This document shows, in pieces, positions 32,818 to 41,345 of a stretch of DNA of 46,531 nt; the first letter of the stretch is position 1; each line of letters starts with the position of its first letter. The position numbers were made by a program, and so were the translations under genes. The stretch comes from Actinomycetes bacterium (GTDB lineage: Bacteria > Actinomycetota > CALGFH01). Location: assembly GCA_036000965.1 (NCBI GenBank), contig DASYUT010000289.1, forward strand, positions 1 through 46,531, given 5' to 3'. The notes under the pieces are model-generated. The model worked only from the letters and a program-made list of their open reading frames with translations, was not told the origin of the DNA and did not search any database.

Positions 32818-34683
32818 TTGAGCCCCCCGCACCCCGAGAACCTCGTCGAGCTGCGCGTCCTCGACGGGCCGAACCTCTACTTCCCGCGCCCCGCCATCAA
32901 GCTCACCCTCGAGGTGTCGGAGCTGCTCGCGCTGCCCGAGACCGAGGCGGTCGCCGTGGCCGAGCAGGCCGCGCTGCCCGGGCTCGCCGCGTCCCCCGAG
33001 GCGCCCGCGTCCGGACCAGAGGACCGGCCGGCCGGACCACACCGCCTGAAGCGGATGAGACCCGGTCCGGCCGGGCGGCCCGGGAGCGAGCAGCGGCGCC
33101 GGTTCGTGGCCCGGCTGGGCGCCCACCTCGTCCGCCGGACCGCAACCGCCGCCGGCGTGGGCCGCCTGGCTGTGCGGGGCCGGCCCGGGCCCGAGCCGAC
33201 CCAGGTGGTGCTGGCCTGGCCCTGGCGCCGCCGCAACGCGGCCGAGGCGCTCGGCGAGGAGGTCGCCGCCCTCCTCGAGGGGCTCACGGTGCGGCCCGAC
33301 CTGGTTGAGCGGGTCCGGCCCGACCGGGTTGAGCGGTTGCGGCCCGACCGGGCCGACCTGGCTGAGCAGATCCGGCCCGACCTGGCTGAGCAGGTCCGGG
33401 CCGCCGGGAGCCGCCTGCGCGAGGTGGAGCCGGGCCCCGGCCCCACCCTACCCGACCCGGACATCCCCGTGGTCGCCGTCACCGGCACCAACGGCAAGAC
33501 CACAGTGACCCGGCTTGTCGCCCACATGGGCCGCCGGGCCGGCCTGCGCGTGGGCTGGTCCAACACCGACGGCATCTACCTCGACGGCGAGCTGGTCGAC
33601 GCCGGGGACTGGTCGGGCCCTGGCGGCGCGCGGCGCGTGCTGTCGGAGCCCGGCGTGGAGCTGGCCGTGCTCGAGACCGCCAGGGGCGGCATCCTGCGTC
33701 GCGGGGTGGGGGTGGCCCACAACGACGTGGCCGTGGTCACCAACATCTCCCCCGACCACCTGGGCCTGGGCGGGATCGACACCCTGGACCAGCTCGCCGA
33801 GGTGAAGGCGACCGTCGTGAAGATCACCCGCCCGACCGGCTGGGTCGTGCTGAACGCCGACGACCCGCGCACCCTGGCCATGCGCCGGCTCTCCAGGGCC
33901 AGGCCGTTCCTGTTCGGTCTCGACCCCGACGCCCCCGGCCTGCGCGAGGCGCTCGAGGAGGGCGGCCGGGCCGCCACCGTGCTCGACGGCGACCTCGTCG
34001 TGCTCACGGGCAGGCAGGTGGACCGCCTGCTGCCGGTGGTGGACGCGCCGGTCACGCTGGCTGGCATCTCCTCCGCCAACCTGGCCAACGCCCTGGCCGC
34101 CGCCGCGGCCGGCCTCGGCCTCGGACTCCCGCGGGCCGCGGTCGTCGAGGGTCTGCGGACCTTCGCGCCAGACCTGGCCCAGAACCCGACCCGCATGAAC
34201 GTCTGGGCGCTGGACGACCGCACGGTCGTGGTCGACGTCGCCCACAACGAGGAGAGCCTGCGCGCCCTGCTCGAGGTCTGCCGGGGCCTGTGCCGGAACG
34301 GGGCGGCCGTGCGGATCGGGATCGGCACCGCCGGCGACCGGCCCGACAGCGTGCTGCGCCTGCTCGGCGAGCTCGCCGCCAGAGGCGCCGACCGGGTCGT
34401 GGTCGTCGAGAAGGAGCGCTACCTGCGCGGCCGCGACCGGGCCGGGATGACCCGGCTGCTCCAGGAGGGCGCCCGCGCCGGCGGCAAGGCCGACGTGCCG
34501 GCCTTCCCCGACGAGCTGGACGGCATCGAGGCGCTGGTGGGGGAGTCGGAGCCGGGCGACGTCTGCGCCCTCATGTGCCACACCCACCGCGACGAGGTGG
34601 CCGCCTGGCTGCGCGACCGTGGCGCTGGCCTGGCCGGCCCCGACGACCTGCGCGCCCTGGTCCTGGCTGCCCGCGGCGGCTAG
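32818..34683 (+). CDS. CphA-like Mur ligase lacking the ATP-grasp domain
   Basis: A 621-residue relative of cyanophycin synthetase with a missing middle. The N-terminal domain keeps the CphA-like start LRVLDGPN and the helix-rich part up to about residue 158. CphA's ATP-grasp domain would follow, but here there is only a repetitive linker of RPDLVERV/RPDLAEQ-type repeats (about 158-198). The Mur ligase module then has TGTNGKTT (K227), ARGGILRRGVG and the SPDHLGLGGIDTLDQL motif, closely matching the C-terminal half of the CphA encoded next to it. In CphA the Mur domain adds arginine to the aspartate side chain, so this protein should ligate an amino acid to a carboxylate. Start TTG 32818 follows GGGAGG by about six bases. 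Confidence 0.82.
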   Translation: MSPPHPENLVELRVLDGPNLYFPRPAIKLTLEVSELLALPETEAVAVAEQAALPGLAASPEAPASGPEDRPAGPHRLKRMRPGPAGRPGSEQRRRFVARLGAHLVRRTATAAGVGRLAVRGRPGPEPTQVVLAWPWRRRNAAEALGEEVAALLEGLTVRPDLVERVRPDRVERLRPDRADLAEQIRPDLAEQVRAAGSRLREVEPGPGPTLPDPDIPVVAVTGTNGKTTVTRLVAHMGRRAGLRVGWSNTDGIYLDGELVDAGDWSGPGGARRVLSEPGVELAVLETARGGILRRGVGVAHNDVAVVTNISPDHLGLGGIDTLDQLAEVKATVVKITRPTGWVVLNADDPRTLAMRRLSRARPFLFGLDPDAPGLREALEEGGRAATVLDGDLVVLTGRQVDRLLPVVDAPVTLAGISSANLANALAAAAAGLGLGLPRAAVVEGLRTFAPDLAQNPTRMNVWALDDRTVVVDVAHNEESLRALLEVCRGLCRNGAAVRIGIGTAGDRPDSVLRLLGELAARGADRVVVVEKERYLRGRDRAGMTRLLQEGARAGGKADVPAFPDELDGIEALVGESEPGDVCALMCHTHRDEVAAWLRDRGAGLAGPDDLRALVLAARGG

Positions 34684-34735
34684 CCCAGGCCCAGCCGGGC
34701 CACCGCCTTCGGCTCCTCGAGCCCTCGACCTCTGC

Positions 34736-37615
34736 TCAGGCCTGGGGTCTGCGGCGGGTCTCGAGTTCGTCGGCGATCGCGTCGACCTTGTCGGCGCAGA
34801 TCACCACCAGGTCGCCCGGGTTGGCCCGGTCCAGGGCGAGCTGGGCCGCCTCCAGCTCGTCGAGCACGACCTGGGTGGCCCGGCAGCGGGCGCCCCGCTT
34901 CATCGCCGCCTTGATCCCGGAAAGGAGCAGCTCGGCGGTTGCGCCCGGCTCCCGGCCGCGCGGGTTGGCGTCCTCGCGCACCACCAGCGCGTCGAAGGAG
35001 GCGGCGGCCACCTCCCCCAGCTCGCGGATGTCGGCGTCGCGGCGGTCGCCCGGGCTGGCCACCACCCCGATGCGGCGGTGGGCGACGACGTCGCCGCCCC
35101 TGGGCGCCTCGGCCAGCCGCTCCACGAAGTCGCCGAGCATGCGCATGGCGTCGGTGTTGTGGCAGTAGTCGACCACGACCCGGAAGCCGTTCAGCTCGAA
35201 CAGGTTGAGCCGCCCAGGCGCGACCTCGTAGGAGGTGGTGAACGAGCGCAGGCCGGCCCGGATGTCGTGCAGGTGGGCGCCGGCGGCGTGGGCGGCCGCG
35301 GCAGCGGCCAGGGCGTTGGCTACGTTCATGCGGGCCCGACCCCCGAAGGTGGCCGGGACGGCGCCCACCGGCGCGACCAGCATCGACCGGCGGCCCTGGC
35401 GCAGCACGATCCCCTCCCCGAGCCGCCCGTCCTCAAGGACCAGGGCCCGGCCGCCGCGGCGGCAGTGGGTCTCGACCAGCTCGTTGCCCGGCTGCATCGA
35501 GAAGTAGACGATGTCGCCCGAGCAGTGCCGGCGCATGGCCGCGACCAGCCGGTCGTCGGCGTTGAGCACACCGTGGCCGTCCCTCGGCACCGCCTCCACC
35601 ACCACCTGCTTGACCGCCGCGAGCTGCTTCAGGGTGTCGATGCCGCGCAGCCCGAGGTGGTCGCCGGTGACGTTGAGGACCACGCCCACGTCGTTGCGCT
35701 CGTACCCGAGGCCCTCGCGCAGGATACCGCCCCTGGCCACCTCGAACACCGCGAAGTCGACCCGCGGGTTCTGCAGCACCATGCGGGCCGAGCGGGGCCC
35801 GGACGCGTCGGCGGTGAGCACCAGCCGCTCGTCGATGAGGATCCCGTCGGTGGTGGTCAGGCCGACCCGGCGCCCCATCCCCTTGAAGACGTGCGCGATC
35901 ATGCGCGCGGTGGTGGTCTTCCCGTTGGTGCCGGTCACCGCGACGATCGGGATGCGGCTGGGCGAGCCGGGCGGGAACAGCAGGTCCAGGACTGGCTTGG
36001 CGACGTACTGGGGCTCGCCCACGGTCGGGTGGGTGTGCATGCGGAACCCTGGGGCCGCGTTCACCTCCACGATCGAACCACCAGTCTCGCGCACGGCCTC
36101 GGCGATGTCGGGCGCGATGAAGTCGATCCCGGCCACGTCGAGCCCGACTACCCGGGCCGCCTCCTCGGCGATCTCGACGTTGTCGGGGTGGGCCTCGTCG
36201 GTCCGGTCGATCGAGATGCCGCCGGTCGACATGTTGCCGGTCAGGGTGAGCTTGACCATGGTGCCCTCTGGGGGCACCCCGTCCATCTCGAAGCCCTGGT
36301 ACCGGACCAGGTCGACGGCCGACTGGTCGACCCGGATGCGGGTCAGCACCTTCTCGTGGCCGACGCCCCGGCGCGGGTCGGCGTTGGTCCGGGCGACCAG
36401 CTCGGCAACGGTGTGCTCGCCGTCTGCGACCACGTGGGCGGGGACCCGCTCGGCGACCGCGACCATGCGGCCGCCGACGACCAGCACCCGGTAGTCGTTG
36501 CCGGTGACGTAGGTCTCGACCAGGACCACGCCCCGGCGCGCCTGCTCCCGGGCCGCGTCGAAGACGGCCCGCACCGCCTCCTCGTCGCGGAGGTCGAGGT
36601 GCACCCCGCGCCCGTGGTTGCCGTCGAGCGGCTTCACCACCACCGGCCAGCCGACCCGTCCGGCCGCGGCGGCCGCGCCGTCGGCCGTGCGGACCGCGAC
36701 CGACCGGGGCACCGGGAGCCCGGCCGCGGCCAGCAGCCGGTTGGTCAGCTCCTTGTCGCCGGCCACGTCGACCGCGAGCGAGGCCGTCTTGGACGTCATG
36801 GTGGCGCGGATGCGCTGCTGCCAGACCCCCTGCCCGAGCTGGACCAGGGAGTAGTCGTTGAGGCGGATGAACGGGATGTCCCGGGACGCCGCCTCGTCGA
36901 GCAGGGTCTGGGTCGAGGGGCCGAACGCGACCCGCTCCGCGGTCAGGATGAAGCGCTCCAGCTCGGTCTGGAAGTCGAAGCCGGCGGACGAGGCCGCCTC
37001 CGGCGGCCCCTCTGCCGAACCGGGCTCGACCAGGTGGTTCAGGAGCCGCACGGCGAGCCTGCCCGCCGCCACTCCCACCTTCTCGTCCCCGTAGCCGTAG
37101 ACGACGTTGTACTGCCCGCGCCGGCCGGCCCCGCGCGTCTTGCCGCGGCGCTGCTCGCCGCCGGCCTCCCGCTGGAACTGCAGGGCCACATGCTCGGCGA
37201 CGTGGCCGAGCCAGGTCCCCTCGCGCAGCCGGTCGACGAACCCACCCCGGCGCCCGGTCGAGCAGCTGTGCTCGGCCAGCCCGGGCAGCAGCTCGAGCAG
37301 CCGGTCGGTGAAGCCGGGCAGGGTGTTGGTCGGCCAGTCCTCCAGCGAGCCGAGGTCCACCAGCAGGTGGATCGCCTTGTCGTAGGACCAGTAGTTGGGC
37401 CCCCGGTAGACCCTGGTCTCGAGGATCGTGAGGTCGGGGCGGGCCGGCGCGACGCCGTCCCCGCTGGCCTGGCGGCGCTGCTTCTCGGCGGCCTCGGCCG
37501 CGCTCTCCGGTGCCACCGGGCGCTTGGACGCTGTTGGTGCCACCGGGCGCGTGGACGCCGTCGGAGCCACCGGTCGCTTGGACGCCGTTGGACGCTCGGC
37601 CACCCCGTCGGTCAT
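34736..37615 (-). CDS. cphA: cyanophycin synthetase CphA
   Basis: A 959-residue full-length CphA, which polymerises aspartate and attaches arginine to each side chain using ATP. After a repeated TASKRPVAP leader (about 10-40) come the N-domain (ETRVYRGPNYW; TWLGHVAEHVALQFQ), the ATP-grasp domain with KPLDGNHGRGV (K328) and EVNAAPGFRMHTHP, and the Mur ligase domain with TGTNGKTT (K566), ARGGILREG and GDHLGLRGIDTL. All sites needed for activity are visible. The ATG at 37613-37615 follows AAAGGGA by five bases; this RBS-start block is copied 49 bases upstream. It is convergent with the ATP-grasp-less paralogue and shares the strand of cyanophycinase. Confidence 0.95.
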   Translation of the reverse strand: MTDGVAERPTASKRPVAPTASTRPVAPTASKRPVAPESAAEAAEKQRRQASGDGVAPARPDLTILETRVYRGPNYWSYDKAIHLLVDLGSLEDWPTNTLPGFTDRLLELLPGLAEHSCSTGRRGGFVDRLREGTWLGHVAEHVALQFQREAGGEQRRGKTRGAGRRGQYNVVYGYGDEKVGVAAGRLAVRLLNHLVEPGSAEGPPEAASSAGFDFQTELERFILTAERVAFGPSTQTLLDEAASRDIPFIRLNDYSLVQLGQGVWQQRIRATMTSKTASLAVDVAGDKELTNRLLAAAGLPVPRSVAVRTADGAAAAAGRVGWPVVVKPLDGNHGRGVHLDLRDEEAVRAVFDAAREQARRGVVLVETYVTGNDYRVLVVGGRMVAVAERVPAHVVADGEHTVAELVARTNADPRRGVGHEKVLTRIRVDQSAVDLVRYQGFEMDGVPPEGTMVKLTLTGNMSTGGISIDRTDEAHPDNVEIAEEAARVVGLDVAGIDFIAPDIAEAVRETGGSIVEVNAAPGFRMHTHPTVGEPQYVAKPVLDLLFPPGSPSRIPIVAVTGTNGKTTTARMIAHVFKGMGRRVGLTTTDGILIDERLVLTADASGPRSARMVLQNPRVDFAVFEVARGGILREGLGYERNDVGVVLNVTGDHLGLRGIDTLKQLAAVKQVVVEAVPRDGHGVLNADDRLVAAMRRHCSGDIVYFSMQPGNELVETHCRRGGRALVLEDGRLGEGIVLRQGRRSMLVAPVGAVPATFGGRARMNVANALAAAAAAHAAGAHLHDIRAGLRSFTTSYEVAPGRLNLFELNGFRVVVDYCHNTDAMRMLGDFVERLAEAPRGGDVVAHRRIGVVASPGDRRDADIRELGEVAAASFDALVVREDANPRGREPGATAELLLSGIKAAMKRGARCRATQVVLDELEAAQLALDRANPGDLVVICADKVDAIADELETRRRPQA

Positions 37616-37802
37616 GGCGCTCCCTTTCTGCACGTACCATCCCGGGTGCGCCCGCCGTGCTCATGGCGCTCCCTTTCTGCACGACCGGCTCCTGCCACGC
37701 CCACCGGGACGGTCGGGCGCTCCTTCAACGGTCGGGCGCTCCTTCAGTGGTGAGAACCCGGGGCTGTCGCTTCCAGTGGTGAGAACCGTGGCCTGTCGCT
37801 TC
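37612..37802. repeat. three different duplications upstream of cphA
   Basis: A 23-base block with the cphA RBS and start codon (37612-37634) recurs perfectly at 37661-37683. A 19-base unit is then perfectly tandem (37709-37727 and 37728-37746). A 29-base unit follows in tandem with three mismatches (37745-37773 and 37774-37802). No gene lies in this 258-base gap. Confidence 0.9.
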
Positions 37803-37873
37803 GCTGCTCGGGCCTGGCCTCGCGCGCTTCGGGCTGCGTGGACCCTGTGGTCAGAGACTGGCGGCTTCCGTCG

Positions 37874-38956
37874 TCATTGTGAAGCCTCCTCGCTGGTGTG
37901 CGCGCCCGGGTGCGGGTCCGCGCGGTGAGGAATGCGGTCGGCCGCACCCTCGGCGTCGACCGCCTGCGCGAGCCGGCGGGCGGCCGGGTCCCGCCTCGGA
38001 GAGGCCCGCCGCCCCCGGGCCGGCCGCGCCTCCTCCACGGGGGGCAGCGACTGCAGGCGGGGGAGCAGCGCCCGCTTGGCCAGGTCGAACCGGTACCCGG
38101 GCGGGAGCGAGTGCACCACCGCGCCCGACACCAGGATGGGCCGGCTCTGGCGCACCTCGAAGGCGTCGGAGACGACGTCGGAGCCGTCCACGATCGTGAC
38201 GGCGCCCTTGCCGAGGACCTCGAGCACGCCGTCGGCGGAGATCACGGCGGCGGTGTCCTCGTCCAGCCCGAGGCCGAGCTGCCCAGGCGACTGGGCCACC
38301 AGGGTGAGCAGGCGCCCGATGCGGTTGCGCTGGCCGAAATGCTGGTCGACGATGACGCCGGGCAGCAGGCCGAGCCCCACGCCGAGCTGGCCCATCCGCT
38401 GCCTCGGGGTCTCGCCGGGCCGCCCGAACGACACCATGTGGGTCGAGAGCGCGCTCGCCCCCGCCGAGGTGCCGCCGACCACCGCGCCGCGTCCGTGCGC
38501 CTCGACCAGCGCGCGGCCGAGGCTGGTCGCCTCGACCACCATCGACAGACGGAGCTGGTTGCCGCCGGTCATGAACACCCCGGTCGCGCCGCGCACGGCC
38601 GCGACCGCCTCGGGTGCCTCAGCCTCGGCGCGGGTCGAGGGCCGCAGGCCGTGGACCTCGGCCGCGCCGAGCTCGAGGAACAGTCTGCGGTACAGCTCGG
38701 TGATCTCGTGGCCCAGGGAGGAAGCGGTCGAGATGACCGCGATCCGTGCCGACGGCCCGCCGGCGAGCTGCACGAAGCGGTTCAGGATGGTCTTGTTGCC
38801 GAGCTTGTCCTCCGCGCCGCCGATGGCCATGAGGACGCCGGCTCCCGTGCGGGAGGAATCGGAAGGCATGCGGCAGTGTAACAAGCGCTCCCCGCCTGCC
38901 CGCCCGGCTCGCTGGCGCGCTGCGCGGAAGACGGTCGGCGTGCGGACCGTCGTCAT
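37874..38956 (-). CDS. cphB: cyanophycinase
   Basis: A serine-protease-like cyanophycinase that releases beta-Asp-Arg dipeptides from cyanophycin. The core has LMAIGGAEDK, the TGGNQLRL segment and the nucleophile elbow GGTSAGAS (S164 in the long form). It also has VDQHFGQRNRIGRLL and GLGLDEDTAAV. The last 55 residues are an arginine-rich tail, not typical of the family. Starting at 38956 gives 360 residues and an ATGA overlap with the upstream lipoprotein gene. Starting at the ATG at 38869 (331 residues) removes a low-complexity N-terminus and fits a leaderless transcript from TACACT (38875-38880). I favour the coupled start slightly. No signal peptide is seen, so it is intracellular. Confidence 0.88.
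   Translation of the reverse strand: MTTVRTPTVFRAARQRAGRAGGERLLHCRMPSDSSRTGAGVLMAIGGAEDKLGNKTILNRFVQLAGGPSARIAVISTASSLGHEITELYRRLFLELGAAEVHGLRPSTRAEAEAPEAVAAVRGATGVFMTGGNQLRLSMVVEATSLGRALVEAHGRGAVVGGTSAGASALSTHMVSFGRPGETPRQRMGQLGVGLGLLPGVIVDQHFGQRNRIGRLLTLVAQSPGQLGLGLDEDTAAVISADGVLEVLGKGAVTIVDGSDVVSDAFEVRQSRPILVSGAVVHSLPPGYRFDLAKRALLPRLQSLPPVEEARPARGRRASPRRDPAARRLAQAVDAEGAADRIPHRADPHPGAHTSEEASQ
38875..38880 (-). promoter_or_regulatory. possible internal -10 (TACACT) for cyanophycinase
   Basis: TACACT on the minus strand ends five bases before the internal ATG at 38869. That would give a leaderless mRNA independent of the upstream operon. No -35 is recognisable. Confidence 0.3.
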
Positions 38957-39552
38957 CGGCTGCCCGTCACGGCGGAGGCGTCGAGTTTGGCGCGGCCGTG
39001 GGTGGTCTCCCGGACGAGCTTGCGCACCGCGTCTCGGGTGACGAAGCTGAGCGCCAGGGTCACCTCGCCGATCGGGCCGGCCCGTTCCTCGGTCTTGAAC
39101 TGGAAGCGGTAGGTGACGCAGCCACCCTTGAACAGGTAGAAGCGGGTGCCGGTGAAGCCGACCCCCGGGCGGACCTCGCCGATCTGCTCATAGCGCCGCG
39201 TCCCGGGCTCGTCGGAGGGCACCCTGGTGGCCTTGAGGCTCCCGAACTGGCAGGTCCGCTCGAGAACCACCTGCACCGCATGGGGGCCGACCCGGTCGGA
39301 GTCGAGCGCGAACCGGGCCCGCCCGCTGCGGACGAACGCGTCGCTCACGCTCCACCCGGCCGGCAGCAGCTCGATGCAGGGCAGCTGGGTGGCCGACGGG
39401 ACCGCCTGGGCCATGAGGACCACGAACTGGGTGCCCGGGTCGCCGCGGTGCTCGCAGAAGGGCTGGCGGGACTGGGCGAACTCGTGGGAAGCGGGCCGGG
39501 CACAGCCGGCCAGGAGCAGGCAGGCCAGCGCGAGCAGCGGCAGGCGCCTCAC
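38953..39552 (-). CDS. lipoprotein of unknown function
   Basis: A 199-residue predicted lipoprotein: short basic start, hydrophobic core and the lipobox LLAGC with C17. The mature part has further cysteines (for example FCEHRGD, LPCIELL, RTCQFGS, GGCVTYRF) that could form disulfides outside the cell. A beta-rich middle part reads VQVVLERTCQFGSLKATRV. I do not recognise a family. Its GTG overlaps the kinase-fusion stop (GTGA, 39549-39552) and its stop overlaps a cyanophycinase ATG (ATGA, 38953-38956), so the three genes form one tightly coupled operon. Confidence 0.72.
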   Translation of the reverse strand: MRRLPLLALACLLLAGCARPASHEFAQSRQPFCEHRGDPGTQFVVLMAQAVPSATQLPCIELLPAGWSVSDAFVRSGRARFALDSDRVGPHAVQVVLERTCQFGSLKATRVPSDEPGTRRYEQIGEVRPGVGFTGTRFYLFKGGCVTYRFQFKTEERAGPIGEVTLALSFVTRDAVRKLVRETTHGRAKLDASAVTGSR

Positions 39553-41189
39553 AGGAGCCCGGCCGCCTGCAGGTTGCCGATCGCCGCCAGCAGCGCGAGC
39601 AGGCCGAGCAGAAGCACCCCGAGCATCAGGCCGACCCGGCGCAGGCTCCAGTGCTGGGTCGAGATTGGGGCCGGCCGCTCGGGCAGCAGCCGCAGGAACT
39701 CGTCGTGCAGGTCGCGTCCCTGCTCGCGCATCCACCGCCGAAGCTGGGACGGCATGGTGATCCCGTGGGTGGCGGCGAACGCCTCGCTGATCTCGTCGTC
39801 CCTGAACTGCAGCCTCGCCCGCTGGTAGACCCGTTCGGGGCTGGAGCGGGTGGCCAGCACCAGCAGCATGTTGGCCAGGTCGACCGCCTGCCGCCAGGGG
39901 CTCGGCCGGACCTCGGCGAAGAACACGTCGATCAGGTGGACCCTGCCCTCGCGGACGAGCAGGTTGGCCGGCTTGATGTCGCGGTGGGCCAGGCCGGCGT
40001 CCCACAGCCTTCGGATGATGCGCAGGCCGTCGTCGATGATGGCCTCGTCGACCTCCGCGTCGCCGATCTCCTGGGCGCCGTCGAAGAACTCGGTGACGAC
40101 CATGTACTCGCGCTCGGGGGTGATCTCGACGATGCCGAACGGCTCCGGGCTGCGCACGCCGGCCCCGTGCAGCAGGCGCAGGGCGTGGTCCTCCTGTTGC
40201 ACCAGCCGGCGGACGGTGTTGAAGGGCTTCTCGTCCTCCAGCCGGCCGTACAGCAGGGTGCGGCCGAGCTTGTACCAGCGGTCGGCGCGCAGGTGGCTGC
40301 GGGCGTAGAGCTTGGCGAACAGGTAGGTGTTCGGGTCGCCCTTGGCGCAGACCCGCAGCGGAGTGGAGCCGGCCGAGCCGGACAGCCCGAACGGCTTGAT
40401 CTCGAGCACCTGGATGCCGAGCTGGTCCTCCAGGGCCCGGTGGATGGCCTGCCCGCGGCGCCCGCCGACGTCCAGGTGGGCGGCGCGGCCGTGCCGGTAG
40501 CTGACCGGGAACACCTCGTTCGGGGCGAGCAGCCGGAACGCGACCAGCGGGATGGTGACCCCGATGATCACACCGATCACCACGTCGGTGGGCGAGTTCA
40601 CGGCCAGGTACACCAGGGCGACCGACAGCGCCGTGACCAGCACGCCTGCCAGCAGCTTGCCGAGCTGGCGGAGCCGGCCCTGGGGTAGGAGGGCATACAG
40701 CATGCCGACCACGGTGGCGGTGAACACCGCGACCGGGCGGGATGGGTGCGCCGCGCCGGTCCAGTCGCCGAGGATCTCGACGCCGAGCGGACGGGGCCGC
40801 ATGAACAGGTAGGCGAACAGGGAGCTGAGCGCGATCACCCCGACGACGGCGCCGAGGAAGACGAACAGGTGCCGGAAGCGGCGGGGGACCAGCAGCACGA
40901 GCATCGTGGCCCAGAACAGGCCACGGATCGTCCAGCGGGACCCGAGCGCATGCACCGCCTGCATGAGATCGGTCAGGGCGCCGCTCCGCAGCCGCGAGAC
41001 CCAGTCGAGCAGCGTCAGGTCGAACGCGAGGATGTAGTTGTTGGTGCGGCTGCTGGCGAGCGCGGCGAGCCACAGCAGCAGCACCACGCCAGTCGCGGCG
41101 AGCCAGTATCGGACAGTGGTCAAGGGGCGCGGCAGCGGCGGCGCCTCGCCAGAGGGACGGCGACGCCGGCCGGACCGCGAGATCCGCAT
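39549..41189 (-). CDS. PAP2-like membrane domain fused to a kinase-like domain
   Basis: A 546-residue fusion. The N-terminal half (about 25-240) has roughly six membrane helices and a PAP2-type layout (MRPRPLG ... HPSRPV ... VNSPTDVVIG). The two catalytic histidines of lipid phosphatases are not where expected: PSGH is PSRP, and the last motif has Asn in place of His. The C-terminal half (about 265-500) is a protein/lipid-kinase-like domain with H402-R-D404-IKPANLL and DVFF in place of DFG. A final helix (about 520-543) anchors the end. It may phosphorylate a membrane lipid or act as a pseudoenzyme. The ATG 41187-41189 is chosen over an upstream extension; TACGGT nearby may be its -10. Confidence 0.7.
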   Translation of the reverse strand: MRISRSGRRRRPSGEAPPLPRPLTTVRYWLAATGVVLLLWLAALASSRTNNYILAFDLTLLDWVSRLRSGALTDLMQAVHALGSRWTIRGLFWATMLVLLVPRRFRHLFVFLGAVVGVIALSSLFAYLFMRPRPLGVEILGDWTGAAHPSRPVAVFTATVVGMLYALLPQGRLRQLGKLLAGVLVTALSVALVYLAVNSPTDVVIGVIIGVTIPLVAFRLLAPNEVFPVSYRHGRAAHLDVGGRRGQAIHRALEDQLGIQVLEIKPFGLSGSAGSTPLRVCAKGDPNTYLFAKLYARSHLRADRWYKLGRTLLYGRLEDEKPFNTVRRLVQQEDHALRLLHGAGVRSPEPFGIVEITPEREYMVVTEFFDGAQEIGDAEVDEAIIDDGLRIIRRLWDAGLAHRDIKPANLLVREGRVHLIDVFFAEVRPSPWRQAVDLANMLLVLATRSSPERVYQRARLQFRDDEISEAFAATHGITMPSQLRRWMREQGRDLHDEFLRLLPERPAPISTQHWSLRRVGLMLGVLLLGLLALLAAIGNLQAAGLL

Positions 41190-41345
41190 GGGGCGGGACC
41201 GTACCGGCTCGCCGCCGGTAAGGGGTGGGTGCCGCAGCGTGGGTTCCACCAACAAGCTCCTGGGGTCCAATGCGGGCGATCGCCACCCGGCGCGGCTCGA
41301 CGGCAAGTGTAGCCTGTGCAAACGGGCTGCAACAGGAGGAAGGTC

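Noticed and set aside
34684-34746. Terminator between the convergent Mur ligase and cphA genes
   Set aside because: Only an 8-bp perfect pair with a 47-base loop is present, too weak to call.
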